Position numbers and translations under genes: made by a program. Of a stretch of DNA of 64,000 nucleotides, positions 10,800 through 20,660 are shown in pieces. The stretch's first letter is position 1. Every line of letters starts with the position of its first letter. Under the pieces are notes generated by a model that had not been told where the DNA came from, did no database searches, and worked only from the letters and a program-made list of their open reading frames with translations. Location of the stretch: contig NC_083674.1 of assembly GCF_030384665.1 (NCBI RefSeq), forward strand, positions 744,001-808,000, read 5' to 3'. This DNA is from Lodderomyces elongisporus (taxonomy: Eukaryota; Ascomycota; Pichiomycetes; Serinales; Debaryomycetaceae).

Positions 10800-11957
10800 A
10801 TGGAATTACTTAGAGAAGAGCAGTTTGAGGATTTATTCGATACTTACTACTTTGACCAATTCGACCAACTCGATCAACTCGATCAACTTGACCGACTTGA
10901 TCAAACTTCAACTGATCCGAATTCCCAACCCGGTTCTAATGCAGAAACCATATGTACTGACAATTTGAACAACTATAACAATTTTGATTTCGCAAATGAG
11001 CTAGATTTCACATACCAATCAACTTGGCCCATATCGGGATACATTTCAGACCCTCCAGATCACCCCTGCACAAACGCAACAACAACAACAGCAGCAGCAG
11101 CAGCAAACAATAATGACCCCATCTCAACAATGGACACTCTTACATCTCCACTCTCGAAATTCGCATTTGCATCTGCATCTGCATCTGCATCTGCATCTGC
11201 ATCTTCAATTGCAACTGCAACTGCTTCATACCCGGTAACAGTACCTGTGCCTTCATCTGTATCTGCTTATTCATCATCACATTCCAGAAACCAAAGTTTG
11301 GCTTCCCCACTTCAAGTTCCTAGCGAACTACGTTCATATTTGCCAAGGGTGCCGGTATCATCTCCCAAGACAGAATTGGCATTAAGAACCAAATCGTTTG
11401 ATGCACAACCAAAGTATAACGAGAAGAATATTATTTATTGTGAATTTGCTAGTACCAGAACCAAAGCAACAACTAAAAATAAATGTCTGATGAAGAAATA
11501 TAAAGTGAGTAAATCATCAACTGCATCTCCCGTACTAAGACCGCCACTAAAACCATCTGTGACAATAACTTCCATTGATACTTTAACCAAACTTCAAAAC
11601 CCACCAGCATTGACAGGAAAAGGTATTACAAGCCCACTAAAGACCAAAGTGGGCAACCCATTTTACAAACCAATTACTGATACCCAGCTTCGATTGAAAA
11701 CAAATACAAGCAGAGAAAAAACAAGTAATGCAGATCAATCGCAACAACAAAAACAAAGCAGGAAACTTTCACTGTCGCTGTGTCAACCACCGGATTCAAT
11801 ATTGATGCACAAATTGGAATTCAAAACAGAACTGAATTTGGATCCAGAAAACCTACCATCGAGATTGCTCAATGCTAATAGGGACATTAATAATCATGAT
11901 TCAACTCTTGCAACACTTCAAGATTGCTTTACAATTGACTGCTTCTTCAACAATTAA
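10800..11957 (+). CDS. Unrecognised low-complexity protein, 385 aa
   Basis: I do not recognise this protein. The frame extends further upstream only through a GTG; the first ATG is at 10800 (MELLREEQFEDLFDTYYF). An acidic N-terminus is followed by a DQL/DQF tripeptide repeat encoded by a 9-bp tandem repeat. Next come an Ala/Asn/Thr-rich part, an Ala-Ser repeat (GCATCT units near 11170-11205) and a Ser-rich middle. A more basic C-terminal half carries several Ser-Pro sites (SPKTEL, SPVLRPP, SPLKTKVGNPFYKP). The protein ends in CFTIDCFFNN. There is no zinc finger, bZIP, homeobox or membrane segment. The SP sites and low complexity would suit a CDK-phosphorylated nuclear regulator, and the 5 kb spacer upstream suits a highly regulated gene. 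Both points are inference. Length and composition make a spurious frame unlikely. Confidence 0.7.
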   Translation: MELLREEQFEDLFDTYYFDQFDQLDQLDQLDRLDQTSTDPNSQPGSNAETICTDNLNNYNNFDFANELDFTYQSTWPISGYISDPPDHPCTNATTTTAAAAANNNDPISTMDTLTSPLSKFAFASASASASASASSIATATASYPVTVPVPSSVSAYSSSHSRNQSLASPLQVPSELRSYLPRVPVSSPKTELALRTKSFDAQPKYNEKNIIYCEFASTRTKATTKNKCLMKKYKVSKSSTASPVLRPPLKPSVTITSIDTLTKLQNPPALTGKGITSPLKTKVGNPFYKPITDTQLRLKTNTSREKTSNADQSQQQKQSRKLSLSLCQPPDSILMHKLEFKTELNLDPENLPSRLLNANRDINNHDSTLATLQDCFTIDCFFNN

Positions 11958-12104
11958 CAATTGTCTCTAGGTTAAACAAAAACGATTAAACTTTTTCCAA
12001 CAAGGAATTTTTATTAGTTTCTATTTTATTGTGTTTACTTTATTTGCTTCTCCTGTTCTCTTCTTTAATGTTATACTTTCGTATCAAATCATAGTATTCA
12101 AAAG

Positions 12105-13244
12105 CTACACTTTCCCTATCAACGGTTCCAATGCAAGTGGCAACAACTCTGCAGCATCACCTTTGAAGCCCCATGAATCTTTAACCTTTCCTTGCTCTAC
12201 TCTAGAGTCGATATCTGTGTTGAAAATGGCAACTTTACCCCCTTGGTACTTGACTCTTTCGACATAACTATTTGCTGGGTACACAGTCCCACTAGTTCCA
12301 ATTACTAAAATTAAATCTACGGGACCATCCTCCTCTATAAAGTTATCAATCTTGGTTATCACATCCAACGGGAGTGACTCGCCAAACCATACAACACCAG
12401 GTCGTAGAAGCTCCGAGCATACTGGACATCGTGGTAAATCCTTCTCTGAAATGGTTTTCACAGGCAAAAATTGTGGAGAAAGCGAAGCTGATGTCGATGA
12501 CATAACATCCATATTGTCAGCAAGAGAAGTAATAACTGATGCCGCATGTATTGCATTGTCACCAACTTCATTCTCTTTATTCTCTTTATCCTGTTGTTGA
12601 TCTATTCTCCCAAGTTCCTCCTCTTCTCTGCTGCGTTTTCGATTCAGCCTCTTATACTCAAATTCGGTGTCTTTTAGAGCCTTGGTCAAAGGCTGTTTGA
12701 AATTGTTTTTCTCAACATAATTACACATAAAACTTGTGCATTTCAAAGTAAACAAACTCCCGTGGATTTCATACAAGCTTTGCAAATCATGCTCACTCCG
12801 ACTAGATAACCCATCGACATTCTGCGTTATTGTGACAAACTTAAAACTCGGACTATTTATCTGGCCCCTGTCGCGGTCTTGTTCTTGTTCTTTGCACTCG
12901 TTCATGATATTCTTATCGTCTCCCTTATTTTCGCTCTCACCTCTGTTCGAGGTTCCATTGGACCGACATAGTTTTGACAACTTTGCAAGTGCCAAATGGC
13001 CCCTATTAGGCTTTGCTTGTAATGCAGCATACCGTCGCCACGAATAAAACTGCCACACCAATCCAGGGTCAACATAAAATGCATCTGGAGTGGCTAAATC
13101 GATCATATTATAGTTTTTCCATAACCCTTGAGACCCACGAAAAACCGGCAAACCCGATGATGCCAGGAGTCCAGCTCCTACCAATGCAACGATTTTTTTG
13201 CATTTCAACAAATGGTCCTGGAACTCTTTCAATTGCGTGTTCAT
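12105..13244 (-). CDS. Class III (SIRT5-type) sirtuin deacylase
   Basis: This is an NAD-dependent protein deacylase of 379 residues. Visible elements are the NAD loop GAG-x-x-A-S-S-G-L-P-V-F-R-G (residues 23-37), TQNVDGL (140-146), the catalytic His in EIHGSL (H161) and zinc cysteines C169/C174 and C273/C276. C-terminal NAD contacts are VIGTSG and IFNTD. The pair Y67-x-x-R70 in FYSWRR matches the Tyr/Arg pair by which SIRT5 recognises succinyl and malonyl lysine, so a deacylase role is likely. Codon 27 is CTG at the invariant Ser of the GAGxSA motif, so it must be Ser here. Two hydrophilic insertions (about 94-131 and 175-265) enlarge the fold and separate the zinc ligands. Activity is inferred. 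Its 3' end faces the upstream plus-strand gene at a distance of 147 bp. Confidence 0.93.
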   Translation of the reverse strand: MNTQLKEFQDHLLKCKKIVALVGAGLLASSGLPVFRGSQGLWKNYNMIDLATPDAFYVDPGLVWQFYSWRRYAALQAKPNRGHLALAKLSKLCRSNGTSNRGESENKGDDKNIMNECKEQEQDRDRGQINSPSFKFVTITQNVDGLSSRSEHDLQSLYEIHGSLFTLKCTSFMCNYVEKNNFKQPLTKALKDTEFEYKRLNRKRSREEEELGRIDQQQDKENKENEVGDNAIHAASVITSLADNMDVMSSTSASLSPQFLPVKTISEKDLPRCPVCSELLRPGVVWFGESLPLDVITKIDNFIEEDGPVDLILVIGTSGTVYPANSYVERVKYQGGKVAIFNTDIDSRVEQGKVKDSWGFKGDAAELLPLALEPLIGKV

Positions 13245-13645
13245 ATCATTTGATTGTGTTTAGAAGTAAAGAGAGTTGTCTAAGATAACGACGTGTTTAA
13301 AAATGTGTTGTATCTGTTGACAAGGTTTGCGCGAGGGAGAAAGAGGAAGAAAGAGAGAATGTGTGTGTTTGTGTGAGAGTATGTGAGTGTTTGTCTGTGA
13401 GTGAGTAAATGAATTCTTGAGATCTGGAGTGATTAGATTACAAATGTCTCAGAAACTACTTTTTTTTTTGTTTGCTCACAATATCCTTACGTAGCTTTAT
13501 TCAACTCTACTCATCACTCTGTATTCGCATTGAGAGCAAAACCAAGACATGTTGGAAACAATTGTGTAATACGGAAAGAAAAAGAAAATCAATAATTCAA
13601 TAATTGAAAATTAAAAATCAAATAACAGAAATTACATATCCTTGT
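13245..13645. other. Spacer between the sirtuin and RSC1/2 genes
   Basis: This 401 bp spacer is the presumed sirtuin promoter (minus strand) plus the RSC1/2 3' region. It contains GT-rich TGTGTG/GAGTG stretches near 13358-13410 and a T run near 13459. I see no gene in it. Confidence 0.6.
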
Positions 13646-16366
13646 CTATTGGCCATTTTTCAACTTCCAAGCTAAATACTTTGCAGAATGACCCAACTCA
13701 ACTCCCAGATTAGTAATTATTCTACTACCAGTGATTTGGATTGGTGGTGCACGATAAAAAATGACGTCGTCCACCAGAACTCCTTCTGGGTTTAATCGTT
13801 GCCTCTTATTGACCAATCTACCCACGTCACCAAGGTCTGCATCAACACCATACGCAAGTGCACCTCCGGTATGTAATGTAGAATGAGCAGAAGCAGAAAC
13901 GTGATAGTTCGTAGTCGTTGGCACAAAATTGTTTGGAGTCGGGTTAATGATACCCCCGCCCCGTGCAGATGCAACGACTGCAGCAGATGCGTTTGATCTT
14001 CTAAGTGCCTGCTGCTGCTGTTGTTGTTGTTTTTGCTGTTGTTGCTGTTGTTGTTGTTGTTGTCTTTGATGCTGTTGCTGTTGTTGCTGCTGTAGTTGTT
14101 GTTGTTGCTGCTGCTCTTGTTGTTGTTTTTGCTGCTGCTGTTGCTGAAATTGTAGCAACTGTTGTTCTTTCAACTTTTTGGCCTGATTTTCCTGTATTTG
14201 CTCTTGCAACAGCTTATAACTAGTTGGTAGCTGTGGTTTTTCTTCTTGTGGCTTGGGTTTATTGAACGTGTTTTCAACTGCACTTGGTGTTAAGCTGGCT
14301 AATCGCGTTGGTTTTGAGGTGTCTACGTTCAAAGAAGGAATATTGCGAGCCGGTTCGTGATTTGGAGTACCGTGTGGAAGTCCCGGTGTAGTGGCATACA
14401 CAGCATTAGTGGATCCTCCACCACCTTTCAATTGTGAAATTGGCGTGAACAAAAATGCACGACGATTGTTTTTTACATCATCGTGCTCGGGCAAATGCAC
14501 GGTGTTTGGACTCGTAGTATATTGTCCCAAATCATCATTTGGTATAGGTGCAGTTAGATAAACAGAGCCTTGTAATGGTGGAGAAGTTGCAGTTCCAGGT
14601 GTTGCATCCGGAATAGGATCACCAATGCGCAAATTAGGGTCCAAAGTGTTCTTGATGGGTGACTCGTACTTAATCAATTTACGATTCTCAGACAATGGGA
14701 TCAAAGGCTGTTCGGGATCTTCTCTCACCTCATCTGGTAAACAAGCTTTCCATGTCCTTATACGATTAAACACATGTGTGTTCTCGTTGTATCTAAATTC
14801 ACATATAAACCAAGGCGCCGATGATGGAATAACACCTTCTGGCAAGTCACCCTTTTGGTACCGAGTCAAAAATAACACGTAACATGGTCCAATAATGTCA
14901 TCAACAAAATGATCGCGATATTGGCCAGTCTTGCACACCTCGTTTTGGAAAAAAATTCTATCAACACCATGACAAGTTTGCTCGGGTCTGTAGTACCAAC
15001 ACATGTTACAGTAACGTTTCCCATCTTCCGTAGACCAGATTCTAAAGATTTGACCAACAATTGGTTTTTCGAGGTCTGCCGGATTCTTCATCAAAACCCA
15101 ATCACCAATCTTGTAAGAGTAACCATTAATCTCGAGAGACTCCAAGGGATACCTCAAAACACCATCACTCGAGGATGAAGTGGCCAAAAGTACTTCTTTA
15201 TCTGTTTTGTTGAGCTCATTCTGGACGATTGTGTTTGCCTCTTTTTTAAATTGCTGGTAATCTGTAAACTCTTCGCTATAGGGATCGCGTTGAAAATACT
15301 CCTGAAAGTTAGCAAACATCAAATCCAAGTCATTGATGAATTGATCAACGTCTGTGTATTTTCTTGATCTAACCTTTACTCGAATTTCGTTTAAACTCAT
15401 TGGATTTTTTATAACCAGGTAATAGTCAGTATAAACTTTGCTATCTGGAAGTCTATCAAAATGCTTGATCAAAGGACGATCGTGATCATCCTTTAATTTC
15501 TTGAATCCTTTCAAAATGAATTTGATTCTAGACTCAAAAGGTTTATCGATAATTGGTGGGCGCCCTCGTCTAATACCAGTTTCAACGTGTATGTTTGAAG
15601 TCTTTGCCTGCTTGTTCTTTGGTGTAGTGAACGAGGATTGCCTTGAATACGGTGATGCTGGAGATTGTCCATTCACGGCAAGTGCTGCAGCTACTGCGGC
15701 ACTTGCAGTTGCAGTTGTATTTGCTAGCAATTGCTCGGATGTTAATGGTGCCGCTCCTCCTCTTCCTGCGGCTGCTGCTGCTGCTGCTGCTGCCAGTGGA
15801 GCTACTTCTTGAGCTTCAAGTTGTGGAGTAGCACTTATATTATAACCCTCTTGTCTCACTATAGGTGAATTCTCCTGAAATGGCATTGGTGATGCATTGG
15901 CTGTGGCCACTGGCGATTGTTGATTACTATTGTATGAAACTAAACCATCTTGCTCCCGCTCGTCGGGCAAATCACCAAGATATGGATATGTAAGACTTGC
16001 CGCATTTGGAATAGCCTTTTCGTTGCGCAATTTGACAATCGCGTAGTCATTTATAAAATCAGTTAATAACTGAGCATGTCTATACACATCCGAGCCAGGT
16101 AAATTGTAATATCTTGCATTCCATGAAATCAAAGCCAAATCGTTGATAAATTCCTGGGCATTGGAGTACTTGAGTTTTTTGATCGACCTGCCAACAGCAT
16201 GGAGTGAAAGTGGCTTCTTGATAATTTTGTAATAATCTGTGCCGGTTCTCAACGGCAACGTTTGAAAATGAGTAACAATTGGGATACCGTTCTCTTCCAC
16301 ATTGTATAGGCTATCAAATATTGGCTGAAGCTTTGACAGAAGCTTTTTCTTTTCCTTCTCCGACAT
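13646..16366 (-). CDS. RSC1: RSC chromatin remodeller subunit, tandem bromodomain plus BAH
   Basis: This is the Rsc1/Rsc2 subunit of the RSC nucleosome remodeller, 906 residues from the ATG at 16366 (MSEKEKKK). The frame runs 34 codons further up to another ATG, but that segment is a Thr/His repeat without conservation value. Domains in order are bromodomain 1 (about 10-115, with NARYYN), an Ala-rich linker, an AT-hook with RRGRPP (about 266-271), bromodomain 2 (about 275-390), a BAH domain (about 415-535, from YKIGDWVLMKNP) and a long tail with a Gln-rich tract near 14008-14160. Bromodomain 2 has NFQEYF where bromodomain 1 has NARYYN, so the usual acetyl-lysine Asn appears absent. Rsc1 and Rsc2 are paralogues from the whole-genome duplication, so this single gene corresponds to both. 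Confidence 0.95.
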   Translation of the reverse strand: MSEKEKKKLLSKLQPIFDSLYNVEENGIPIVTHFQTLPLRTGTDYYKIIKKPLSLHAVGRSIKKLKYSNAQEFINDLALISWNARYYNLPGSDVYRHAQLLTDFINDYAIVKLRNEKAIPNAASLTYPYLGDLPDEREQDGLVSYNSNQQSPVATANASPMPFQENSPIVRQEGYNISATPQLEAQEVAPLAAAAAAAAAGRGGAAPLTSEQLLANTTATASAAVAAALAVNGQSPASPYSRQSSFTTPKNKQAKTSNIHVETGIRRGRPPIIDKPFESRIKFILKGFKKLKDDHDRPLIKHFDRLPDSKVYTDYYLVIKNPMSLNEIRVKVRSRKYTDVDQFINDLDLMFANFQEYFQRDPYSEEFTDYQQFKKEANTIVQNELNKTDKEVLLATSSSSDGVLRYPLESLEINGYSYKIGDWVLMKNPADLEKPIVGQIFRIWSTEDGKRYCNMCWYYRPEQTCHGVDRIFFQNEVCKTGQYRDHFVDDIIGPCYVLFLTRYQKGDLPEGVIPSSAPWFICEFRYNENTHVFNRIRTWKACLPDEVREDPEQPLIPLSENRKLIKYESPIKNTLDPNLRIGDPIPDATPGTATSPPLQGSVYLTAPIPNDDLGQYTTSPNTVHLPEHDDVKNNRRAFLFTPISQLKGGGGSTNAVYATTPGLPHGTPNHEPARNIPSLNVDTSKPTRLASLTPSAVENTFNKPKPQEEKPQLPTSYKLLQEQIQENQAKKLKEQQLLQFQQQQQQKQQQEQQQQQQLQQQQQQQHQRQQQQQQQQQQKQQQQQQQALRRSNASAAVVASARGGGIINPTPNNFVPTTTNYHVSASAHSTLHTGGALAYGVDADLGDVGRLVNKRQRLNPEGVLVDDVIFYRAPPIQITGSRIITNLGVELGHSAKYLAWKLKNGQ

Positions 16367-16967
16367 AGTTTTGTTTTGAATTGATTTGATGTAATGAGAT
16401 GCGTATAAGAAGTGAATATGTGGAAAGTTTGTATGGGTGTTTGTATGAGTGTTTGTTTTCAGGTTCAAGATAAATTGTTTTTTTTTTTCTTTTAGTTTTT
16501 TTCTATTTTGTTTTTTTCTCTCTCTTTTTTTTTGTCTTTTTTTTTTCTCTACTTTTCTTATATTTGCTGATTATCATAAGCAAGCACAAGTCACAAGAAT
16601 ATGTAAACTTCAAAACGCGAATTAAAGTATTGTGCGGGTCAAAAGGCTACCATCAAGGTTGTAATATAAAAGATAAAACATCCAGGAGGTTGGAAAGCAA
16701 GAGGAAAACCCTCAAAATCAATCATGAGTACTATATGAAACTGTTTGAAAAGCTACAAAAATTAAAAAATAGAAAAGAAAACTAAAAAATTTAACAAAAA
16801 CATTGTATGTATTTAAAATCTACATCTAAAACTTAATGATATTCATAATATAGGGGAAGAACTAAAAACGTATGGTCTCTAACTTTACGTTAGTTTATTT
16901 TTCTTTCTTTCTTTCTCTCTTTCTTTCTTTTGGTCTAATTAGCTTACTTGTAAGAATTCAAACAAGC
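16367..16967. other. RSC1/2 upstream region and SCW4-like 3' region
   Basis: Both flanking genes are on the minus strand, so this holds the RSC1/2 promoter and the downstream end of the GH17 gene. It contains T tracts near 16481-16550 and a CTTT run near 16903-16929. No gene is seen. Confidence 0.6.
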
Positions 16968-18575
16968 CTAAACACTTGGGTCTCCAAATATACCCCAATG
17001 CTGCTCGACATTGTATGCGCCAGGATCCTTCCAATAATCGTTGTACATTGTAAATACAATCGCTTTTGATCCCAACGAGCTCACGATGGATTTGAGTGCT
17101 GCAACTTGGTTTGGTACCGATGGGACACATGAACCATAACTGTCACCTTGAGTCGGCCAACCGGTTTCGGTGATGAGTACCTCTTTTGAAGTTCCACAAA
17201 CATTTTGCAAATTCGATATTTGCTGTAATAACCAAGGACCGGAGTTGCTTGGCTGCACTCCACCGTCCCAGTATGGGTGCGAGTTAACGGCAAGGTAATC
17301 TGACATTTCACACAATTGTGGGTTGCCGACATATGCAACCAATGTATCAACAGTAACAACATATCCAGTATATGCTGCTGCATTGGATTTTAACCATGTT
17401 CTGGCAGTATCAACTGCTGTTTGCATTTGATCAACGGTAGCAGCACCGGCATTAACCCTTTCATTTCCCACAGCAATTGTGTGGACAGCACTCCACCCTC
17501 GTGAACTAGTTGCAATTGCAGTTTTGATCTCTTGCAAGCCATTTTGGACTGATTGGGTGTCAATATTCCACAAACCCAAATATAATTTTTGGTTTGATGA
17601 CATGGCAGCCAAAACATTTTCAATGCCGGAACAATCGGTACTGTAAAGTCTAATGAGTTCATAATTGGACAATAAAGCAATATCAGATGCCACCTCTGAG
17701 GAAGTTTTACACTGGTCGGACTTAGTATATGGCGAATATGTTATACCCAAAGCACCTACAGCAGCTGTGGCTCCTGCTGAACTTCCACCATTCAGCGCAG
17801 TTGCAGTCTCCGTATTGATTGATCCTGTGTATTTGCCTGGTGACCCACCTTGATATGTATTTGTAATTACTGAGGAAAACGAGGTCACCAGTGAACTTGC
17901 GGTTAAACCAGCGGTAGCAACTGATGGAGAAGATACAAGAGCAGTTGCTGCAGAAGATGCACCAACTGCCACTTGGCTAGAGGAGCTTGAAGAGCTTGAA
18001 GAGCCTGAACCACCAAATAAGTACTCCCAGAGACTCTCCCCTGTATATCCTGAGGATGATGATGATGATGATGACGATGGAGTTGATGCTGTCTGAGCAG
18101 CTGCGGTTGCTGCAGTTGCCGCTGCTGCTGCAGTGGTTGTTGTTGCTACTGAAGCTGCCTCTTCTGTAGTAGAACCTGATGAAGTGCCGAAAAGATCCTT
18201 CAACAAATTTGAGAAAAACCCACCAGAGCTTGATGATGTTGAAGAAGGTGTTGTTGTGGATGCAGCAGCAGCAGCGACGGGTGTTGTTGCTGCAGGAGTA
18301 GTGGCTGCAGCTATTGGGGCTGTGGCCGCCGTGGTTGTGCTTCCAGAGGAACCAAACAAATTTGCCCATAATCCACCAGCACTTGATGTAGCTGATGCTA
18401 CAGCTGGTGTGGAAGTGGTGGCAACTGCTGCAACTGGAGCTGCTGCTACCGCTACCGCTGATGTTGTTGTAGTCGAGTCAAGTCCAAATAACTCGTCAAG
18501 TAAACCTCTTTTTATAGGTGCAGCCACTGTTACGCTTGCAACAGCAAGTGGAACGATAAGATGCTTTAACTTCAT
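16968..18575 (-). CDS. SCW4: Secreted GH17 cell-wall glucanase/transglycosylase, SCW4/SCW10 type
   Basis: This is a 535-residue wall protein that presumably remodels beta-1,3-glucan. A signal peptide (about 1-18) is followed by a Kex2-type KR site (22-23). Residues 24-270 are a long Ser/Thr/Ala-rich linker. The GH17 domain (about 276-530) has the acid/base Glu in AVGNE (E372), the nucleophile Glu in ITETGWP (E470) and the fungal ITYSPYTKS start. The C-terminus ends in WGIFGDPSV without a GPI signal, as in soluble Scw proteins. The linker contains four spaced copies of a hydrophobic LFG motif, which I have not seen described. SCW4/SCW10 resemblance is better than SCW11 by eye, so the symbol is provisional. 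The long upstream spacer suggests regulated expression. Confidence 0.9.
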   Translation of the reverse strand: MKLKHLIVPLAVASVTVAAPIKRGLLDELFGLDSTTTTSAVAVAAAPVAAVATTSTPAVASATSSAGGLWANLFGSSGSTTTAATAPIAAATTPAATTPVAAAAASTTTPSSTSSSSGGFFSNLLKDLFGTSSGSTTEEAASVATTTTAAAAATAATAAAQTASTPSSSSSSSSSGYTGESLWEYLFGGSGSSSSSSSSSQVAVGASSAATALVSSPSVATAGLTASSLVTSFSSVITNTYQGGSPGKYTGSINTETATALNGGSSAGATAAVGALGITYSPYTKSDQCKTSSEVASDIALLSNYELIRLYSTDCSGIENVLAAMSSNQKLYLGLWNIDTQSVQNGLQEIKTAIATSSRGWSAVHTIAVGNERVNAGAATVDQMQTAVDTARTWLKSNAAAYTGYVVTVDTLVAYVGNPQLCEMSDYLAVNSHPYWDGGVQPSNSGPWLLQQISNLQNVCGTSKEVLITETGWPTQGDSYGSCVPSVPNQVAALKSIVSSLGSKAIVFTMYNDYWKDPGAYNVEQHWGIFGDPSV

Positions 18576-20660
18576 GGTTTTAGCCTCTACCTTGTCTCAA
18601 GAATAAAAATGAAGGTAAGATATTTGTCGGTTGAATCTTTATCAAAAAAAAAAATTGTGGAATTGTGATTTTGTATATATTTTTATATTTTTGTCGTGTT
18701 TAAAATTTCTATTGTAACCAAAGAATGAATGTATCAATCGAGTTTCAGAATTGTTGCGAAATGTCAGACACCGAGATAGTGAGGCAGTGAGGTAATGAAG
18801 GGAGTGTTTAGGTTAGTTTTTATGAAAGATAAAGTTGACAACTAGTAAAGCAAACTGAATATGAGAGAATAGGCAAAAAAAAAGAGGAAAACAAGATTTG
18901 GACGATTCATAAATGCATTATATATATATATATACATCTTTCTCGATTTCTACCATTCACGATGAAGTACATGTCACTCCAAGCTCGAATTGGGTCTTCT
19001 CTAGAAACAGTTTGTAGCCAAAATTGTTTTTCCATTTGATTACTCGATTTGGTCTTTTTTCTTTTTGCAGCCTCTTTCTGTGTGCAGGAGGTCGATCCAA
19101 TTTAATTCCTATTTAGGAAATACGATTATTCCATGAACCGCAAAAAAAAATGAAAAAAATGACAAAATGAAATAACTTTAGAGAGCGAATAAGTGGGATA
19201 CGTTGGTCGGTTTCTATGTGTGAAGACAAAGAGTAGGTAAAGACAAGTGATTTGAAAGATTTACGTTTTGTGTTTGCTTATAGCCGATGATGCAAGCTTC
19301 GAGGTGGGACAAGGCAATTAATGGTGACCGGTATACGCGGGGTGGATGGTGAAATAGTATATAGTAGGTGATGAAAGGCTTGAGCTGAGGCGGGGCAAAC
19401 TATGGGAGAGGGTTGGAAGTAAGTGGAGGTGGAAGTAGAAGTGAAGTGGAAGTAGAAGTTATATGTGGTGATCATCAACATGGTGGGGTTGGGTGGGGGT
19501 AGAGCGGTGTTCTTTTTCTTTTAAAACAGTTGCTGATCTGATTCTGTTGTCATTAGCTAGAGTCTCAGTTTACAATTTGTCGTAGATTATTTAGCAAAAC
19601 CTTTCCTTATGAACCAAAGACGAGGCTTGTCCCACGTTGGTACAAATTACAAGTAAGAATACTAGATGAATTGAGTAGTATAAGAGACTTTACCAAAATG
19701 AGTAAGACTTGGCTAAGCCCTTATAGTTCAAAAGTTGAAGTCACCAAATGATTGGATTTGAAAAGAGAAAGAAAAAAAGATATGAGAAAAAGCCATTCAA
19801 AAATTATGACAAGATTTTTCAAAGCCATTTCTTGAATATCCAGGAATGGTAGGTCAAAAAGTGGGGCAGGGTAATATGATTAGAATTGGGACTATATAGT
19901 GAAATAGGGAAAGAACGAAAGAAGGAGAAGATGGATTAAAAAAAAAAAAAAATTAATAGTAGAAACCAAAAAACAAATAACTAATTAAACAAATAAATAA
20001 AAGCCGAAGAAAACTAAAAAATGGGAAACAAACCAAACATGTATGAAGAACTGGGGTTTATGATAATTAGAGCAACACTTCACACTGCTGTACTTTACTG
20101 TACACTTAACATATGCCGAGAAACTACTCTTATCTTACAAAACACAAGAAAATAACGAAGCAGCCCCTTCTGATTCTCTTTCCCCACCTTTTTCTTTTTC
20201 TTTATCTCTTTTCTTTATCTCTTTTCGATCTATTACAAGATTTCTTCTAAGCCCAGTAACTAATCTCTGGAGCTAAGTACCTGATTCATAAAACTCAATA
20301 TCAGGTACCCCAACTTGGAAATAGATTGATAAATCTAATCTCCGATCTCCAATAGAAACCATAGCACCTTTTTTTTATTCATGAATTGTATTAATTACTC
20401 GCTATCTTCTTACTAGTCTACCCGTTTCTGCCTTCTCGATGATTATTCACCACATTATTGAGCAAGAAAAAAAAAGGCCACCTATTAGAAATTTTTCTGT
20501 TATCCATCTTTTTATTACATCTATCTCTCGCCTCCACATATGCTTTCTTATTGCTCTTTCTTTACGCCGCCCCCCCCATTCCCTCGCCACCACCACCACC
20601 ACCATCTTCCCTTTATTCATCATATCCTTGTATCGAAACCAATATCAAATACTATTGCTA
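18576..20660. other. 2.1 kb upstream region of the GH17 gene
   Basis: The region lies between two minus-strand genes, so it holds the GH17 promoter and the BOS1 3' end. It contains a TA run near 18919-18934, A tracts near 19938-19952, a purine-rich GGAAGTAGAAGT cluster near 19418-19456 and a CCACCA run near 20588-20605. No convincing open frame, tRNA or repeat element is visible. Confidence 0.55.
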
